Assembly: GCA_027382625.1 (NCBI GenBank)
Contig: JAJKFJ010021217.1
Location: 177,177 to 241,176, forward strand
Source of the DNA: Tetmemena sp. SeJ-2015
Lineage: Eukaryota; Ciliophora; Spirotrichea; Sporadotrichida; Oxytrichidae
Direction of reading: 5' to 3'
DNA length: 64,000 nucleotides
The notes below the pieces were generated by a model. That model did no database searches. It was given only the letters and a program-made list of their open reading frames with translations, and was not told the origin of the DNA. Positions 35,501 to 47,013 of this stretch are shown one piece after another. The position numbers and the translations under genes are program-made. Each line of letters starts with the position of its first letter. Within the stretch, counting starts at the first letter, position 1.

Positions 35501-36729
35501 AGAATCATTTTTTCAGTCTGCTGGTCTCTCTCAATTTCCATTTGAAGCATGTTTTGTTAATTACCTCCAAGATAAAGCTTGTGTGTGAGAGCCATATTCT
35601 ACTTTTCTAATTGAAACTAAGGATAGAAGTCGACTAAAGACAGTTCAAATATAAGTGAAAGGATATCATGTGAATTAGCTATATACAACTTCTCGCTCAT
35701 TTCTAGACATACTTTCTTTAAAGCCTTCAACACTCCCTTTGATCTACGAGATGAAGATGAATTAGGTAAACTATTTATCTTACTTTTTGAAAATATCAGC
35801 TTCGCTGTACTAGTACATGGTGCTTTAGAAAAAGAACCATACTCGATGACTAAAGTAGAAACTTGCTGAACTTGCTTATACAATCAGTTATTTTAACGCT
35901 TTGGGGTCTTCATAGTTCCCCTTTAAGTAGAAAGAGCAGAGCTAAGGTATGAAGAATTCTAGGTCGTTTCTAAATGGACTAGTGAAGTCTGGATTGATTC
36001 TAGAAAGTTTCAAATCTGCTATTGCATCCTTCTAATGCGCGTATAGTCGCATCAAATTTTTTGCAACTGATAAGTTTATGTCGCTCTTGCTGTGCATTTA
36101 CTAAATTAATAATCGTCTAAGGGAGCATCTACTTACAAGATTCAGCCACTTTCCAAAGCGTTTCACAAAGTTTTGCTTTGTGGTTTGTTTGTTTTACTCA
36201 CAAAAGCAACAACAAAAGGAATAGTAAAAGATGCAACATACTCTCCACATGCAAGCTAAAATAATCGTTTATTCATCAACTCCATTAAAACTTCATCAGT
36301 CTTAGTCAACAAAGTTCGGGTTATTTTTCAATGATGAGGAAATCCTATTATCAACTTACTTGGAGCATTAACTTCTTCATCAGGTACTACTTTTGCAAGT
36401 AGATTATCTCTTGCTGCCTTGTACTACTCTTTTCTCAATCTCTATTCCATGGCAGCTAGATTCTGGAAGTCAACTGACTCTCTCCGACCATAAGGATTAC
36501 TTAAGGCGATAGCTGGATTTTTGAAATGCTGAACAGTATTTGGAGTTTTAGGTTGCCCAATCTAAAATATAACATAATTATTCTCACTGGCAAGTGGTTA
36601 TGAGAGAAGAGCTTGGGTTGACATTTATGAGAATTGCGGATTGCCCAAATTGTTGGTATTGAGGAGAGCGGGACCATTTTTGTTTTATGGGTGCTGATTA
36701 GTAGTTGCTTAGTTTTTCGATTTCATCAT
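32477..36729 (-). CDS. Phosphatidylinositol 4-kinase, type III beta-like
   Basis: The C-terminal lipid-kinase domain is read almost without interruption: [20 protein letters not shown] with DVRQE (ATP/phosphate region), [30 protein letters not shown] catalytic loop and [12 protein letters not shown] magnesium loop. RHN and HIDYG are the hallmarks of PI3/PI4 kinases. Upstream, [20 protein letters not shown] matches the start of the PI4K-beta catalytic fold, followed by a long polar insert. The N-terminal 350 residues fit the lipid-kinase-unique region. The start is ATG 36729, the stop TGA 32477-32479. Introns: 35235-35267, 35029-35063 and 32754-32786, plus a likely one near 36300-36360. IESs: 33919 and 33704. 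A TGA remains in frame at 35884-35886. The enzyme makes PI4P on Golgi and endosomal membranes, the lipid exchanged by OSBP-type proteins such as the one at 4294. Confidence 0.88.
33704..33720. other. IES, 17 bp, pointer ATT
   Basis: Repeats at 33704-33706 and 33721-33723. Removal joins SYSDLFQN to LEDNKNQMNQ in the PI4-kinase insert. Confidence 0.65.
33919..34038. other. IES, 120 bp, pointer AGTTTT
   Basis: Repeats at 33919-33924 and 34039-34044. Removal joins QSSSYQN to QRSSDMRQSL and links both halves of the PI4-kinase gene. Confidence 0.8.
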
Positions 36730-36999
36730 CTGTATCACATAAATAAGTATGTATGATCTTGCTATTTAGTGTATGTTTTTATCAATAGAGAATAGAATAA
36801 TATGACTAAGCTATAGCAATTCAATTACTTAAATTTCTAATGTTTACTTCTTCCATCACCCTGATAGCGCTAAATCAAAGGCTATATGTAGGAAGAGTAT
36901 TAAATCAAAATAGCACTCCTAATCAATTTCAAACTCACTCAAATGCATATTGTATAAGGAAAGTCAAAAGCAAGTTCAAGCGATCAACAACTTCACAAC

Positions 37000-38397
37000 A
37001 TGATTGTAAATCCTATCGATTTATAGCAAAACCTCATTGATGTTCCTCAGTTTAATGGTAGACTATTCGATTTCTTCTATATTTACTTCCTATAAATGCA
37101 TACTTTTCAATCTTACCTTATTATAGAGTTTTTGATTGAGGAACTTGAGAAAAAGCATCCTTGCAGCATACTAGAAGAAGTCTTGAAGAAAGTTTAGCTT
37201 ATTTCTCCTAAGTACAACTTCCTGCCTCCTGAATCTACACAAAGCAAAGATAGCTTGTACTTCAATTCTTTCTGCCTTTAACCATACTGATAGTTTTAAG
37301 TGCAAGTGCAGCATCGAAGAGCTAGATGCTCATTTCATTGGAGAAGCGAAGACTAAGAAAGGAGCAAAGAGCTTGGCTGCCAAGGAAGCACTTCTTGCTC
37401 TCGCTTAAATTCCGGACATTCAAAAAGTCCTCCTAACTCTTATGATGGCCTCAAATATGAATGATAATTTCTTCCTAGTTGGAGGAGCAAACTCAAAGAA
37501 GAGGAAGGCCAAGATAGATCAAGTATACAAACCATCAAATTTCAGTACAAGCTTTCCTCAGATATCTACCAGCTCTTCTATGAATATATCAGAAAATAAG
37601 AGACCCAACAAAACTCTTTCTTTAAGAGGCCATCAGTTTAATCAAGAACCTTTTCTTAGAGGTAGTGGAGCTATTGAAGACTAGGAAATGATGGATATAG
37701 AACAAATGTAGGATATAGTGGAGAATTAAAAGCAGAGTTAGTTAATCATTCCCTCTTAATAAATATTTTGTTAACTCTCAACCTCAATTTACGTCGAACC
37801 AATTAGTTCCAGCAGTGAGCAGTTCTAATGTCAGACTAAACAAGGAAGCAGCAGATAGATTCATATTCAATCACTTAGGTACCTCCAAATCAGACATGGC
37901 AGCCGCATCAAATCATCTACAGGGAACTAAGCAAAATCAGATAGGGGCTCACTGAACTTTAAGTCAATTACACGGTGATTAACAGACTTAGCAAATCTCC
38001 CCAAGAAGTTGTTACTATGGAGGAAACTGAAAGGGCTGAATAAACGAAGCAACTTTTTCAAAAGATACAAGATTGGGCTGATCTGAAAAAGCAGAAGTAC
38101 GAGTTTCAAGATTTTACCATCTATAAATTTAGAACTTTTAGATAAGATGGAAGTAGTGATCAGCCTGGGATGTTCAAGAAGTACCTCTACTTTGAGAAAG
38201 ATTTGTATGGTATAGGAGAGGCAGAGACCCAGCGCAAAGCAAAGATCGTTTGCGCAAAACAGGCCCTTGAAAATCTTGAAAACGGAAGGATACTTCCCAA
38301 ACCCTGCGCAAAGAATGGGCTGTTAGAATTTCTTTATAGAATTGTCTAAACAATCTAAAACTTAGATTAAATTGAGATGCAAATTGAAATAGATTGA
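37000..38397 (+). CDS. Protein with two double-stranded-RNA-binding domains
   Basis: The first dsRBD is restored by the 40-bp IES at 37249: SFKCKCSIEELDAHFIGEA then TKKGAKSLAAKEALLALA, the basic KKxAK..AA helix that touches the RNA backbone. The second, near 38085-38280, reads YEFQDFTIYKF, YGIGEAETQRKAKIVCAKQA. A basic linker (SKKRKAKID) and a Ser/Asn-rich stretch lie between. The N-terminal 100 residues are hydrophobic and charged without a known domain. The stop is TGA 38395-38397. ATG 37000 is the chosen start, but coding-like sequence at 36840-36990 may extend it. Such proteins bind structured RNA in RNA interference, editing or kinase regulation; in ciliates small-RNA pathways guide DNA elimination, but nothing here shows that role. 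Confidence 0.75.
37249..37288. other. IES, 40 bp, pointer GATAG
   Basis: Repeats at 37249-37253 and 37289-37293. Removal restores the first dsRBD (STQSKDSFKCKCSIEE). Confidence 0.85.
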
Positions 38398-38740
38398 CTG
38401 TGATTAAGAGCGACTAGTGAGAGTGAAATGAGAGAATAATTGTCAAGATTAGATCTCTCTTCACTCACAATTAAGGTATTCAATAGTTGATAAAAGCATT
38501 TTTATTCTACTAAAATGAAACTCATTCTGGTGATATTAAATATTGAATAAATAGATATTAATATAAGAAAGAGAAAAGCGATTGAAAGACTGAGAAAGAT
38601 TGAGAATCCATCCTTCTTCTAAAGATTATCGGCGAAAGAAAGGGCGCGGTTTGCGGTGATTAAGCTCTTAGGAATTAAGAGAGAATGACGAAGTCGGGGA
38701 GGGCGGCCCCCCGAGCAACTGTCAGAGGTGGAAAGCGTGC

Positions 38741-39474
38741 TCACTTCTTCTTCTTTTCCATCTTCTTGATGTAGAACTCGAGTTCCTTACCCTCAAGGAT
38801 GTAACCATCGGCTCTACCGGACTGGCCTGGTCTGGAAACAATGCAAAAATAACTTCAACCTTCATTCATATCAAAATACATCATCAAATTTTGAAATGAA
38901 CAAAAGGGATAATGAATTTGAGTAAATTTAAAGTTTGAAGTGAGGGATTAATGCAGGCGAGGAGTCTACCGGCGTTGAACTGGTCGGCGACGTGGGAGTC
39001 AATAACTCTGGTGGCCTGTCTCTTCTTGAGGACGACTTGGATGTGTCTGCTCTTCTTGACCTCGGCCTTTTCTCCTCCCTCAGCGGCAGCAGCGGCGGCC
39101 TTCTTCTTTGAGAGTTCCACATCGTAGTGCTCGAGGTAGTACTTTCTGAAGGGGGTGGCGTCGACCTGGACGATGGTGTTCTTGACGACGGTCTTGGTTC
39201 TGACGAGCTCGTTGTTGGTTGCGTTGTAAACCACGTCCAAGATTCTGGTCTTGGCAGCGAATGACTCAGACTGCCACACATAGTTACCTTGGTCGATTCT
39301 CAGAGCGCGATACTTGTAGTTGCCTCCTCTGCCTCTGACGGAGCGGACATCCTTGGGGCCGAGCTTGGTCATGGCGGCTTGTCTGCCCATTTCGAACTTT
39401 CTCTTCTTTTAGTGAACTGGCATGCGTCCACCGGTGGCTCTTCTCTTGTGGCGAGAGTCTCTTGAGATACCCAT
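38741..39474 (-). CDS. RPS8: 40S ribosomal protein S8 (eS8)
   Basis: The N-terminus [19 protein letters not shown] and the following [17 protein letters not shown] are diagnostic of eS8; the C-terminus [20 protein letters not shown] is equally conserved. A 110-bp IES at 38840 splits LACI from VSRPGQSGR. Product about 210 residues, normal length. An Ala run ([13 protein letters not shown]) lies in the variable insert. GC content is much higher than in neighbouring genes and few Gln codons are TAA/TAG, as expected of a highly expressed gene. Start ATG 39474, stop TGA 38741-38743. It is divergent from the cyclin Y gene. Confidence 0.97.
38840..38949. other. IES, 110 bp, pointer AATGCA
   Basis: Repeats at 38840-38845 and 38950-38955. 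Removal restores the RPS8 sequence [13 protein letters not shown]. Confidence 0.92.
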
Positions 39475-39862
39475 GATCTTCTAATTAATAATAAACAATC
39501 TAAATCCTAGATATTAAATATATTTCCTGAGCGTGGTGACTGAGCGGCTGAGAGCAGCTATTAATTTTAATTTCGCACTAATTCTAAAATCATTGATCAT
39601 GGATGGGCAAATATGAGCAGGGGCGACAGTTTTAATGATGAAATAATGCATTTAGACTTTTTGGAAAGGAGTAGCAGAGAATTGAAGTTATGTATGTTGA
39701 GGGGGGTTGTGAAGCATTTTAATAATTGTTAATTACAGACAATTATAATAAATAATTATTGCCCATATAGAAGTGAATGAAATTATGATGATGATGTGTT
39801 TATTGATTGGGGAATAAATAGGTCGATAAGTCACTAGCGCAGTATTAAAACAAGACAAGAGA
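39475..39862. promoter_or_regulatory. Divergent intergenic region, RPS8 / cyclin Y
   Basis: 388 bp separate the two ATGs. The stretch is AT-rich with several AATTAAT-like tracts. It probably holds both promoters; no specific element is recognised. Confidence 0.4.
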
Positions 39863-40671
39863 ATGGTTGACGTGAAATCTATGTCCTATGGTGTCATCCC
39901 CAAAGGAAGTACTCTGGAGCGAATCAATGTGGACCTCATTCTAAATGCAGTCGCCACCATCCTCCACTCTCAGATCCTTGAAGATCAAGCCTCTAACAAG
40001 ATTATCGCTCCAGGCAGTGATGAATAATTAATCCACCATCACTCTCTCTCTATCTTAATTGAGATGTGTTCTTCTTCTCAGAAGAGAAGTACATCTTGGA
40101 AAAGCCAGAGGCATTCGACAAGGCTCGTATCGCACTCCTGAGAGAGACTCCCTCCGTGGAGAACATCTTCGACTTCATGAAAGCACTGTATGACTGTGCT
40201 CAGTTCTCCTCAGAGTGCTGCATCATCTGTCTGGTTTACATCAACAGAATAATCGCATTCACAGAAATGCCTCTCCAGCCCACCAACTGGAGGCCACTCG
40301 TGCTTTGCTCCCTCCTGGTAGCTCAGAAAGTGTGGGACGATCGCTACCTGTCGAATGCAGACTTCGCATTCATCTATCCCTTCTTCGTAACTGAGGAGAT
40401 CAACAAGCTTGAGCAGAAGTTCCTCGAGCTCATACAGTACAACGTGACTGTGAAGTCAAACCTCTACGCCAAGTACTACTTCGAGCTCAGAGGGCTATTC
40501 AAGGACAACGAAAAAGACTTCCCTCTCCAGCAAATCACAGAGGCAGATGCAAAGTTGCTAGAGCAACGCTCTCGCGAGTATAAGGATATCTTCGAAGGCG
40601 AGGGTCAAAAGGCAAAGAAGAAGGCCAACTCAACCTTCGGTCAGCTTAAAACCTCAAACCCCTGGGACTGA
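39863..40671 (+). CDS. Cyclin Y-like protein
   Basis: After splicing of one intron (40017-40081) the protein runs about 247 residues. The cyclin box reads CCIICLVYINRIIAFTEMPL, QPTNWRPLVLCSLLVAQKVW and DDRYLSNADFAFIYPFFVTE, then NKLEQKFLELIQYNVTVKSN and LYAKYYFELR. The NW.P.VL...L.A.KVWDD and YAKYYF.LR motifs are those of the cyclin Y / PHO80-like family, which activates CDK14/16-type kinases at membranes. The stop TGA 40669-40671 follows NPWD. Codon use is GC-richer than in most neighbours and no IES is needed after the intron. Confidence 0.9.
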
Positions 40672-40961
40672 GGACTGAATTGTGCGAATAAGATAATGAC
40701 TTGTTAATCGTTAAGTAGAATAGATACTAGAGATCTAGCTTAGAATGCTGAGTGTGTGTGCTAGCATATCTGAGTTATTTTAAACAAAAATTCGTAACTA
40801 GATTAAACTCAAACTTTTTTACATGTGGTGAAAATGTTCGCTTTAAATGTTGATAAGGAATAATTAAGTGTCTTAAATATTGAATTGATGAAAAATAATT
40901 GCGATAGATGTTTAAGTCTCTTTAGGACATTTAAATCGGGAAAGGATAGTTGGAGATGAAA

Positions 40962-43335
40962 TCAAATGAAGTAGCGAGTCTTTACAACAGTGATAATCCA
41001 CCCGAGTAAAACGAATAAGCAAACCATACCCGCGAGGACAAGATAGCATGTCTTATTTCCATAGGTGTAAGCGAAGAAGTAAAGCACGCCTTCCCCATAC
41101 CACTTCTTACTTAACAGCAGACGGAGAAGGATTTCGTTACAGTATCTCATTCATCATTCTTAAAGCGATACTTATTCAATAACTTTAAAGTAATAATTGG
41201 AGAGATCCAACTTAAGAATTTACTAAAGCCATTTGCTTGTGAGAGGTTAGAGAAGGAGCCTGCACCCAAGTTGAAAATTATCATGAACAAATTTACTATC
41301 TAGATAGCCTACTGATCATTGCTGAACAACGCTCCTATCATAAATCCAAAAGAGGACCCTATTAAAGCTTCGATGATCAGCGTTCCCACCCAAGTAAATA
41401 AATGCTAGGCTGATAATAAATAACATATTTTTTTTACTTGAGTTATCATCGAACTAAACAAACTAGTAGGAGATTAGTCCAACACAGAATGGATAGAACA
41501 TAAGTGCTAAAGTTGCGGCTGACAATATTTATTACACTTATGCAAATTTATTTATACAAATATACCTAAGAAAGAGGCATGCTCGTTATAGAGTTTAGCT
41601 TTTCTTTCTCTGACAAAAACTGGCATCAAAATAGGTAGCATTTATTATAATTAAGCTGTAAGATCTAGGCCATAGCCATAACTATGAATTGATCGATGCT
41701 ACTGAAGAAGCAATAGCCTAGCCAACTCATAGTTAACCCAGAATTGAAAGACTATGAAGCGAAGAAGTCAATGTCTTTGCTTCCTATGTCATGATAAACT
41801 GAGGACATAAGGAAAGCCATAAAGATAGACAGTCCAAACAAACCGTAAAGAGTTCTAGGGTTTCTTACTATGTAAACTATACTTTTATTTGTTATTAGAC
41901 TTTAAGCTATAACTTTAATTCTTTAGAGGATTGTTCTCATAAAAATTAGCCTGAATTGAAGAAAGAAGGAAACAGATCTTTCCTTGCCAATCATTGTTAC
42001 TCTCAATCCTTTTTTCCTCTCTGGTGGAAGTGTTTTTACCTCGCTATAGTAAATCTCCAATGCTGACTAAACAATATTTTGAGTAGTCTACAATGGATTC
42101 ACCAACTTTGGGTCAATAGCTATTTTAAGGAAAAAGTCAGCTGGATTAGTGAATTTAGGAAGAGGCAAATTAATGGCATAAGATTTAAATTAAATTATTG
42201 TCGGCTAGAAATTTGGGGATGATGCTAGTGCTTCCATTGAAAATTGCGTCACCATCAGAGAGCATCATTAATCTATCGAACTGAGAGTAGATCTCCGAGG
42301 ATGGCTGGTGAATAGTACAAACTATAGTCATGCCCTTCTAGGCTTCATGCTTCAGTAGTTTAATAATCTACAGAGCTGTTGTCGAGTCTAAGCCGCTGGT
42401 TGGTTCATCTAGAAGCAATAAGTTGGGGTTTGTAATTAGCTCATAACCAATTGAAGTGCGCTTTTTCTCTCCACCTGAAAGACCTTTCATGAAAAACCCT
42501 CCAACATATGTATCCATACAGTTTTAAAGTCTCAGCCTGTATATGATACTCTGAACTAGCTCCTCAATCTATTCTTTGTTCAAGTTAGTTCGAAGTCTCG
42601 CAGCAAATTTAAAAAGCTCGTAAGGAGTCATCGTAATTGTGAGCACATCGTCTTATTGAACAAAGGCTGCAAACTTTCCAAAATCATCTTTTTCAAGGAC
42701 CCTGCCATTAGCAGTGATACTACCTGTTACAACACTCTTTAAGCTAAATATATTGAGATATGGTTAACTTTTTGCTGAGATTAGATCTCTGTGACAAAAT
42801 ATTGAGAAGACTGGTCTTTCCAGACCCACTAGGCCCCATTATAGCCAACAGTTCCCCAGGTTTAGCAAAGCCAGAGATATTTTTAAGTATTCTCTACTTG
42901 TGCATAATAAATTTTTCATAGACAACTAGGTCACTAGCATGGTTTTGCGCAGTCTGATGCTAAAAGGATTAGAAATTTTTACTAGCCGAATTTATATCTT
43001 GCTCAATTGCATTATTCTTGGCTGGTAAAAGCGATTCCGTGTCAATAACTTCTTTCTTTAGGCTTTAGTTAATTAACATGAACCTCTTGGATTTAACTGG
43101 CACATAGAAGTTGACATTCTCCCATTCGAGAAAAATCCTGTCTTGTTCATCTATCATTTGCTAGTCATATTTTTAGATCAAAAGCCTAGTCTCTTCTTCC
43201 TTCGTCACAGACGTCATAAAGTTGTCCTCCTCTATTTCAATGTTATCTCTGTTTAAGAATTAGAGAACAAATCAATAGTTAATCTGTGAATAAGGGATTT
43301 CTAGTGAGACTTTTTGGTGGACTTTCTTTTTGCAT
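40962..43335 (-). CDS. ABCG (White-type) half-transporter, copy 1
   Basis: Order is nucleotide-binding domain then membrane domain, as in ABCG. Walker A is [12 protein letters not shown], the Q-loop region AAFVQQDDVLT, the signature [12 protein letters not shown], Walker [14 protein letters not shown] and the H-loop [10 protein letters not shown]. The C-terminus has several hydrophobic segments and ends [14 protein letters not shown] then VKTRYFI with TGA 40962-40964. IESs at 43245 and 42743 were resolved; others probably lie at about 41430, 41540 and 42190-42230. The start is ATG 43335. ABCG half-transporters dimerise to export lipids, sterols or drugs. It lies head-to-tail with copy 2, with 563 bp between. 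Confidence 0.9.
42743..42773. other. IES, 31 bp, pointer GCT
   Basis: Repeats at 42743-42745 and 42774-42776. Removal joins QRSNLS to [13 protein letters not shown] in ABCG copy 1. Confidence 0.8.
43245..43281. other. IES, 37 bp, pointer ATCT
   Basis: Repeats at 43245-43248 and 43282-43285. Removal joins TRNPLFTD to NIEIEEDNF in ABCG copy 1. Confidence 0.75.
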
Positions 43336-43898
43336 GATGATGAGAATGCGAACTTTAGTGAAGCAACTATCCTTCAAGATGGTTGTTTGAGTCGGGGGTT
43401 TTATAATTGTAGTCCATAATTAGATTAAACTAGCGTTCAAGGTTAAATTTTGATTTATAGTGTTTTGATATATGTTTTTTAAGAGTAATTATATACAGTT
43501 AGCTAATTAAACTTAAATACTCACATCATATCAATACCAAGTAGTTCCTATCGATTATCACTAAATACAACCTATACTTTCCATTACTGAGAAAATTGAA
43601 ACTCTTAGTTATAATAAACTTCCAAACAATACACTTAAACTTTGGTATTAAATCAAGGAGATTAGGCTAGAGTTTCCTGAAGATAACAAGCGCATATTAT
43701 TAAAGTAAAAACACTGGAGGGAGTAGTAAGTGCGTATTGTGACGTCAAGAATGACGTCAAGCTCCTTAAATTTTCTGATAAAAAATCACAACACTCTACA
43801 GTCTTTATTAAATTACAATCACATCTTAATTTGACTGATTTGGAAATTTAAATAAAGAAAAATAAGAAAAGTTTTAGGATATCGATTATTATACCTTT
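43336..43898. promoter_or_regulatory. Upstream region of ABCG copy 1 with two CRE-type palindromes
   Basis: The intergenic stretch contains TGACGTCA at 43740-43747 and again at 43752-43759, 12 bp apart and embedded in a short direct repeat (TGACGTCAAG). This octamer is the classical bZIP/CREB site. About 400 bp separate it from the ATG. Its use in ciliates is not established. Confidence 0.4.
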
Positions 43899-46748
43899 TC
43901 AAATTTTACGAGATTTGATGTAGAGAGCAAGCCATCCCACTGCGAAGAAGATTAAACTATAATTATATTTAATTTAAGACTACAATAATAGCCATTAGTG
44001 CGAGATAGCAGGTTCTTTCTCCATAGGTGTAGGTTAAGTAATCAAGCACCAGATCTTTGCCTAAAATATAATTAAATTAGCTTTCCTTCGTTTTCATCTA
44101 AGATCACTCTTAGCAAAAGCTCATTTGAGTATCTGAAAGGTGATATTTATAACAGTCATTCATCATTTAATTGGATATATAGCTTAAGAATTTGATGAAG
44201 AAGTTTGCTTAAAAATAATATGAAAAACTTAGATTGAATTAATTGCTCCCTTGAGATTTGCGAAAACTCCTGCACCCATGTCAAAGACAATAACTGTGTA
44301 CATCATTAGGATGATAGCCGTTTAGTCGTTATTTAGGAAGCATCCCATCATCAGCCCATAGCTAGTTCCCACTAGGTTTTCCATAAGAAGCACACTTATG
44401 TACCGCATCAAGTTAGCTCCTGACTATTTATTAAATGATCTACCAATAGATTATTATATATTACTAGTTGAGAGGCTTCAAGAAGTAGAACACTCCAACT
44501 CCAACTAAGAAAGGATAGAAAATAAGGACAGACATTGAGGTAATGAAAACTGCTAAGTAAAAGGTGTGAGCTGAGTAGAACCCACTAGCTTTCTCTCGAT
44601 AGTAAACTGGATTTATCATCGGCAAACTTTCCTTCACTTCTTTAAATTTCTCTAATTTAGAGATAACTTTACTTGAAGAATCTAAGCCATACCGATAGAA
44701 ATAAATGGATCAGTTACTGCAAAGAAAACGAAGCCGGCCCAACTTGCAATTGTCTAAAAATTACTGTGAGTGTCACTCTTAGAAAGACTCTTCTGTCCTA
44801 AATCGTGGAAAAGACTGCTCTGAAGAATGATTTGACATATGGCGATGAAGATACATCCATAGAAGGTCAGAGGGTTTTTGAGTAAGTAAAGATACTGCCT
44901 AATAATTAAAAATCGCAGTTAGTCGAAGAATCCTACCTATCTCTATTCTGCAATCATTGAGAATCGGTTATTCAGAATCTGATTCATTGAGTTGAACTCT
45001 TTAGGAGGCTTATATTGTTGAAGTGAATAATCATATAGAGATTTGATAGAGGTATTCTTGTTGATTTCTTCTGGATTGATTGCTATTCTAATTAGAAAGT
45101 CTGCAGGGTTCGTGAAAAGAGGGAAGTTTATTCCTACACCTGCAAAGTATTGCTTGATTTTGTGCGCTTCTTCATTATAGATAGTGTAACCATCGCTCAA
45201 GTATAAATACAGAAGTGTATATTTATATGAACTCAAAACTTAGATTCTGTCAAACAAGTCATAAATATCGGAGGATGGCTAGTGAATTGTGCAAATGACT
45301 GTCATTCCATTTGTGGTTGCTTCTTTCTTCAAAAGTTTTAAAATTTCAAATGCTGTGTGAGAGTCCAGACCACTAGTGGGCTCATCAAGCATAAGCAAAT
45401 TAGGGTTTGTTATTAACTCATACCCAATAGAAGCCCTTTTCTTCTCTCCTCCAGAAAGTCCCTTACGGAAAATGCCTCCTACTCTGGTGTTAGCACAGTT
45501 TTACAACCTCAATCTTTTAAGCACGCTCTGTACTCGCTGTTCTAAATCTTCACCTTTCAAGGTTGTTCGCATCTAAGCTGCAAACTTTAGAAGCTGGCGA
45601 GGAGTGAATGTAGAAAGTAGCACGTCAATAAATAAGGGCACATATATACTTATAAGGTCATCTTATTGAACAAAAGCACCAAACTTGCCAAAGTCAGATT
45701 TCTTAACAGGCCTTTTATTGGCTTCTAGAGCGCCCTTCACTATGCAGCCTTAACTTAAGTTGGTTCTTTGAGCGATTATGTTAAGCAAGGATGTCTTTCC
45801 ACTACCGCTTGGGCCCATGATAGCCAGAAGTTCTCCTGGTGCTGCATGGCCAGAGCAGTCCTTGATAATCCTTCTCATCTTCTTTCCCTTGAGTACAGTC
45901 ACCAATTTATTACACACTCTATAACATATTAACCTCTTCCTTTTTTATCTAAAGCTATCTTATTTCTTGTTAAGCAGCCTCTTAATCTTCTTCTAATAAA
46001 TATAGAATACAGAATAAATGAGTGACTACGTCATCTGCGTATTACTGCTACTTTATTATTTTGAGTTGGATGAGATACTTATGCTTTATAGTTTGTATTT
46101 GTATTATCTTCCCATTTGACTTCTTCTTTTTTGGTGCCTACCCTTAGCAGTTTCTTCTTAGTGTAGTCTAAAAAGTTATTGATGTAGTTGCTTTCGCAAG
46201 GCACATAGAAGTTAATAAAACATAAGTAAATTCATTGCGCTATAATATTGCTAAAGTTAATGTTGTTCCACTCCAAGTAAACTTATTTACTGAAATTGAT
46301 AAATACATAATGATTTAGAGTATTGTCCTTACTATGAAAGTTTAGATGCTGTTTTGTGAAATGTTTTAAGGTTTTTTATCCTTTGTGGACCCCTTCAATT
46401 TAAGGTGCAGATTGATTTGTCTAGTTTATATCTTTTACTATGGGTTTTTAATTAAATTGCAGATATACAAGAAAGAGATTAATTATCATTCTCAACTAGG
46501 AAGTAGTATTTAAATGACCATTATTTTCAAATTTTAGCCTTTTAACATAAAATGATGTAAAAATTAGTATAAAAATCCTGTTAAACATGATTCTAAGTTA
46601 GTTTTGACTAATAATCAAATGGGTGTAGCTTTTCGAAGTCTAAGTCATGGCCATCCACAGAGTGGAACTGGTCACTGCTGATTTCCTCTAGCTGCACTCT
46701 TTCCTTTAAATTGGTAGGATGTTGAGTGTCGGTATTTTGCTGATCCAT
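43899..46748 (-). CDS. ABCG (White-type) half-transporter, copy 2
   Basis: Walker [26 protein letters not shown], signature [12 protein letters not shown], Walker [14 protein letters not shown] and TIHQPSSDIYD closely match copy 1, so the two arose by tandem duplication. IESs at 46209, 45624 and 45196 were placed; each restores a conserved motif ([24 protein letters not shown]). The C-terminus reads [12 protein letters not shown] and, after one more insert of about 25 bp near 43975, [16 protein letters not shown] with TGA 43899-43901. The chosen start is ATG 46748 ([14 protein letters not shown]), followed by an acidic lead; an IES near 46500-46610 is needed to reach the transporter domain. 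Confidence 0.88.
45196..45231. other. IES, 36 bp, pointer CTCAA
   Basis: Repeats at 45196-45200 and 45232-45236. Removal restores [14 protein letters not shown] in ABCG copy 2. Confidence 0.9.
45624..45656. other. IES, 33 bp, pointer GTCA
   Basis: Repeats at 45624-45627 and 45657-45660. Removal restores [16 protein letters not shown] in ABCG copy 2. Confidence 0.9.
46209..46253. other. IES, 45 bp, pointer AAGTTAAT
   Basis: 8-bp repeats at 46209-46216 and 46254-46261. Removal restores [15 protein letters not shown] in ABCG copy 2. Confidence 0.9.
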
Positions 46749-47013
46749 GCTCTTGATATAGGGCTTTAAGAATCGCTTAAATTGATAAGTAGCTATTATT
46801 ATTGATTTATAATAAGAGCATTTACCATATAATGCATGTTAATCACTACTAATTTAGCTTAAAATAAGTTCATGACGCAATAATATTTCATTCTTAATAT
46901 CCCAATTTGCAAGATACTGTTAAAAAAATCTGGGTATGTTATATTTTAAAGTTAAAGAAATAAGTTTAAATTTGGTTAGGTAGGGTAGTGAATATTACTA
47001 CCACTACTATTGC

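Noticed and set aside
38928..39281. 117-codon minus-strand frame overlapping RPS8
   Set aside because: Out-of-frame shadow of the RPS8 coding sequence.
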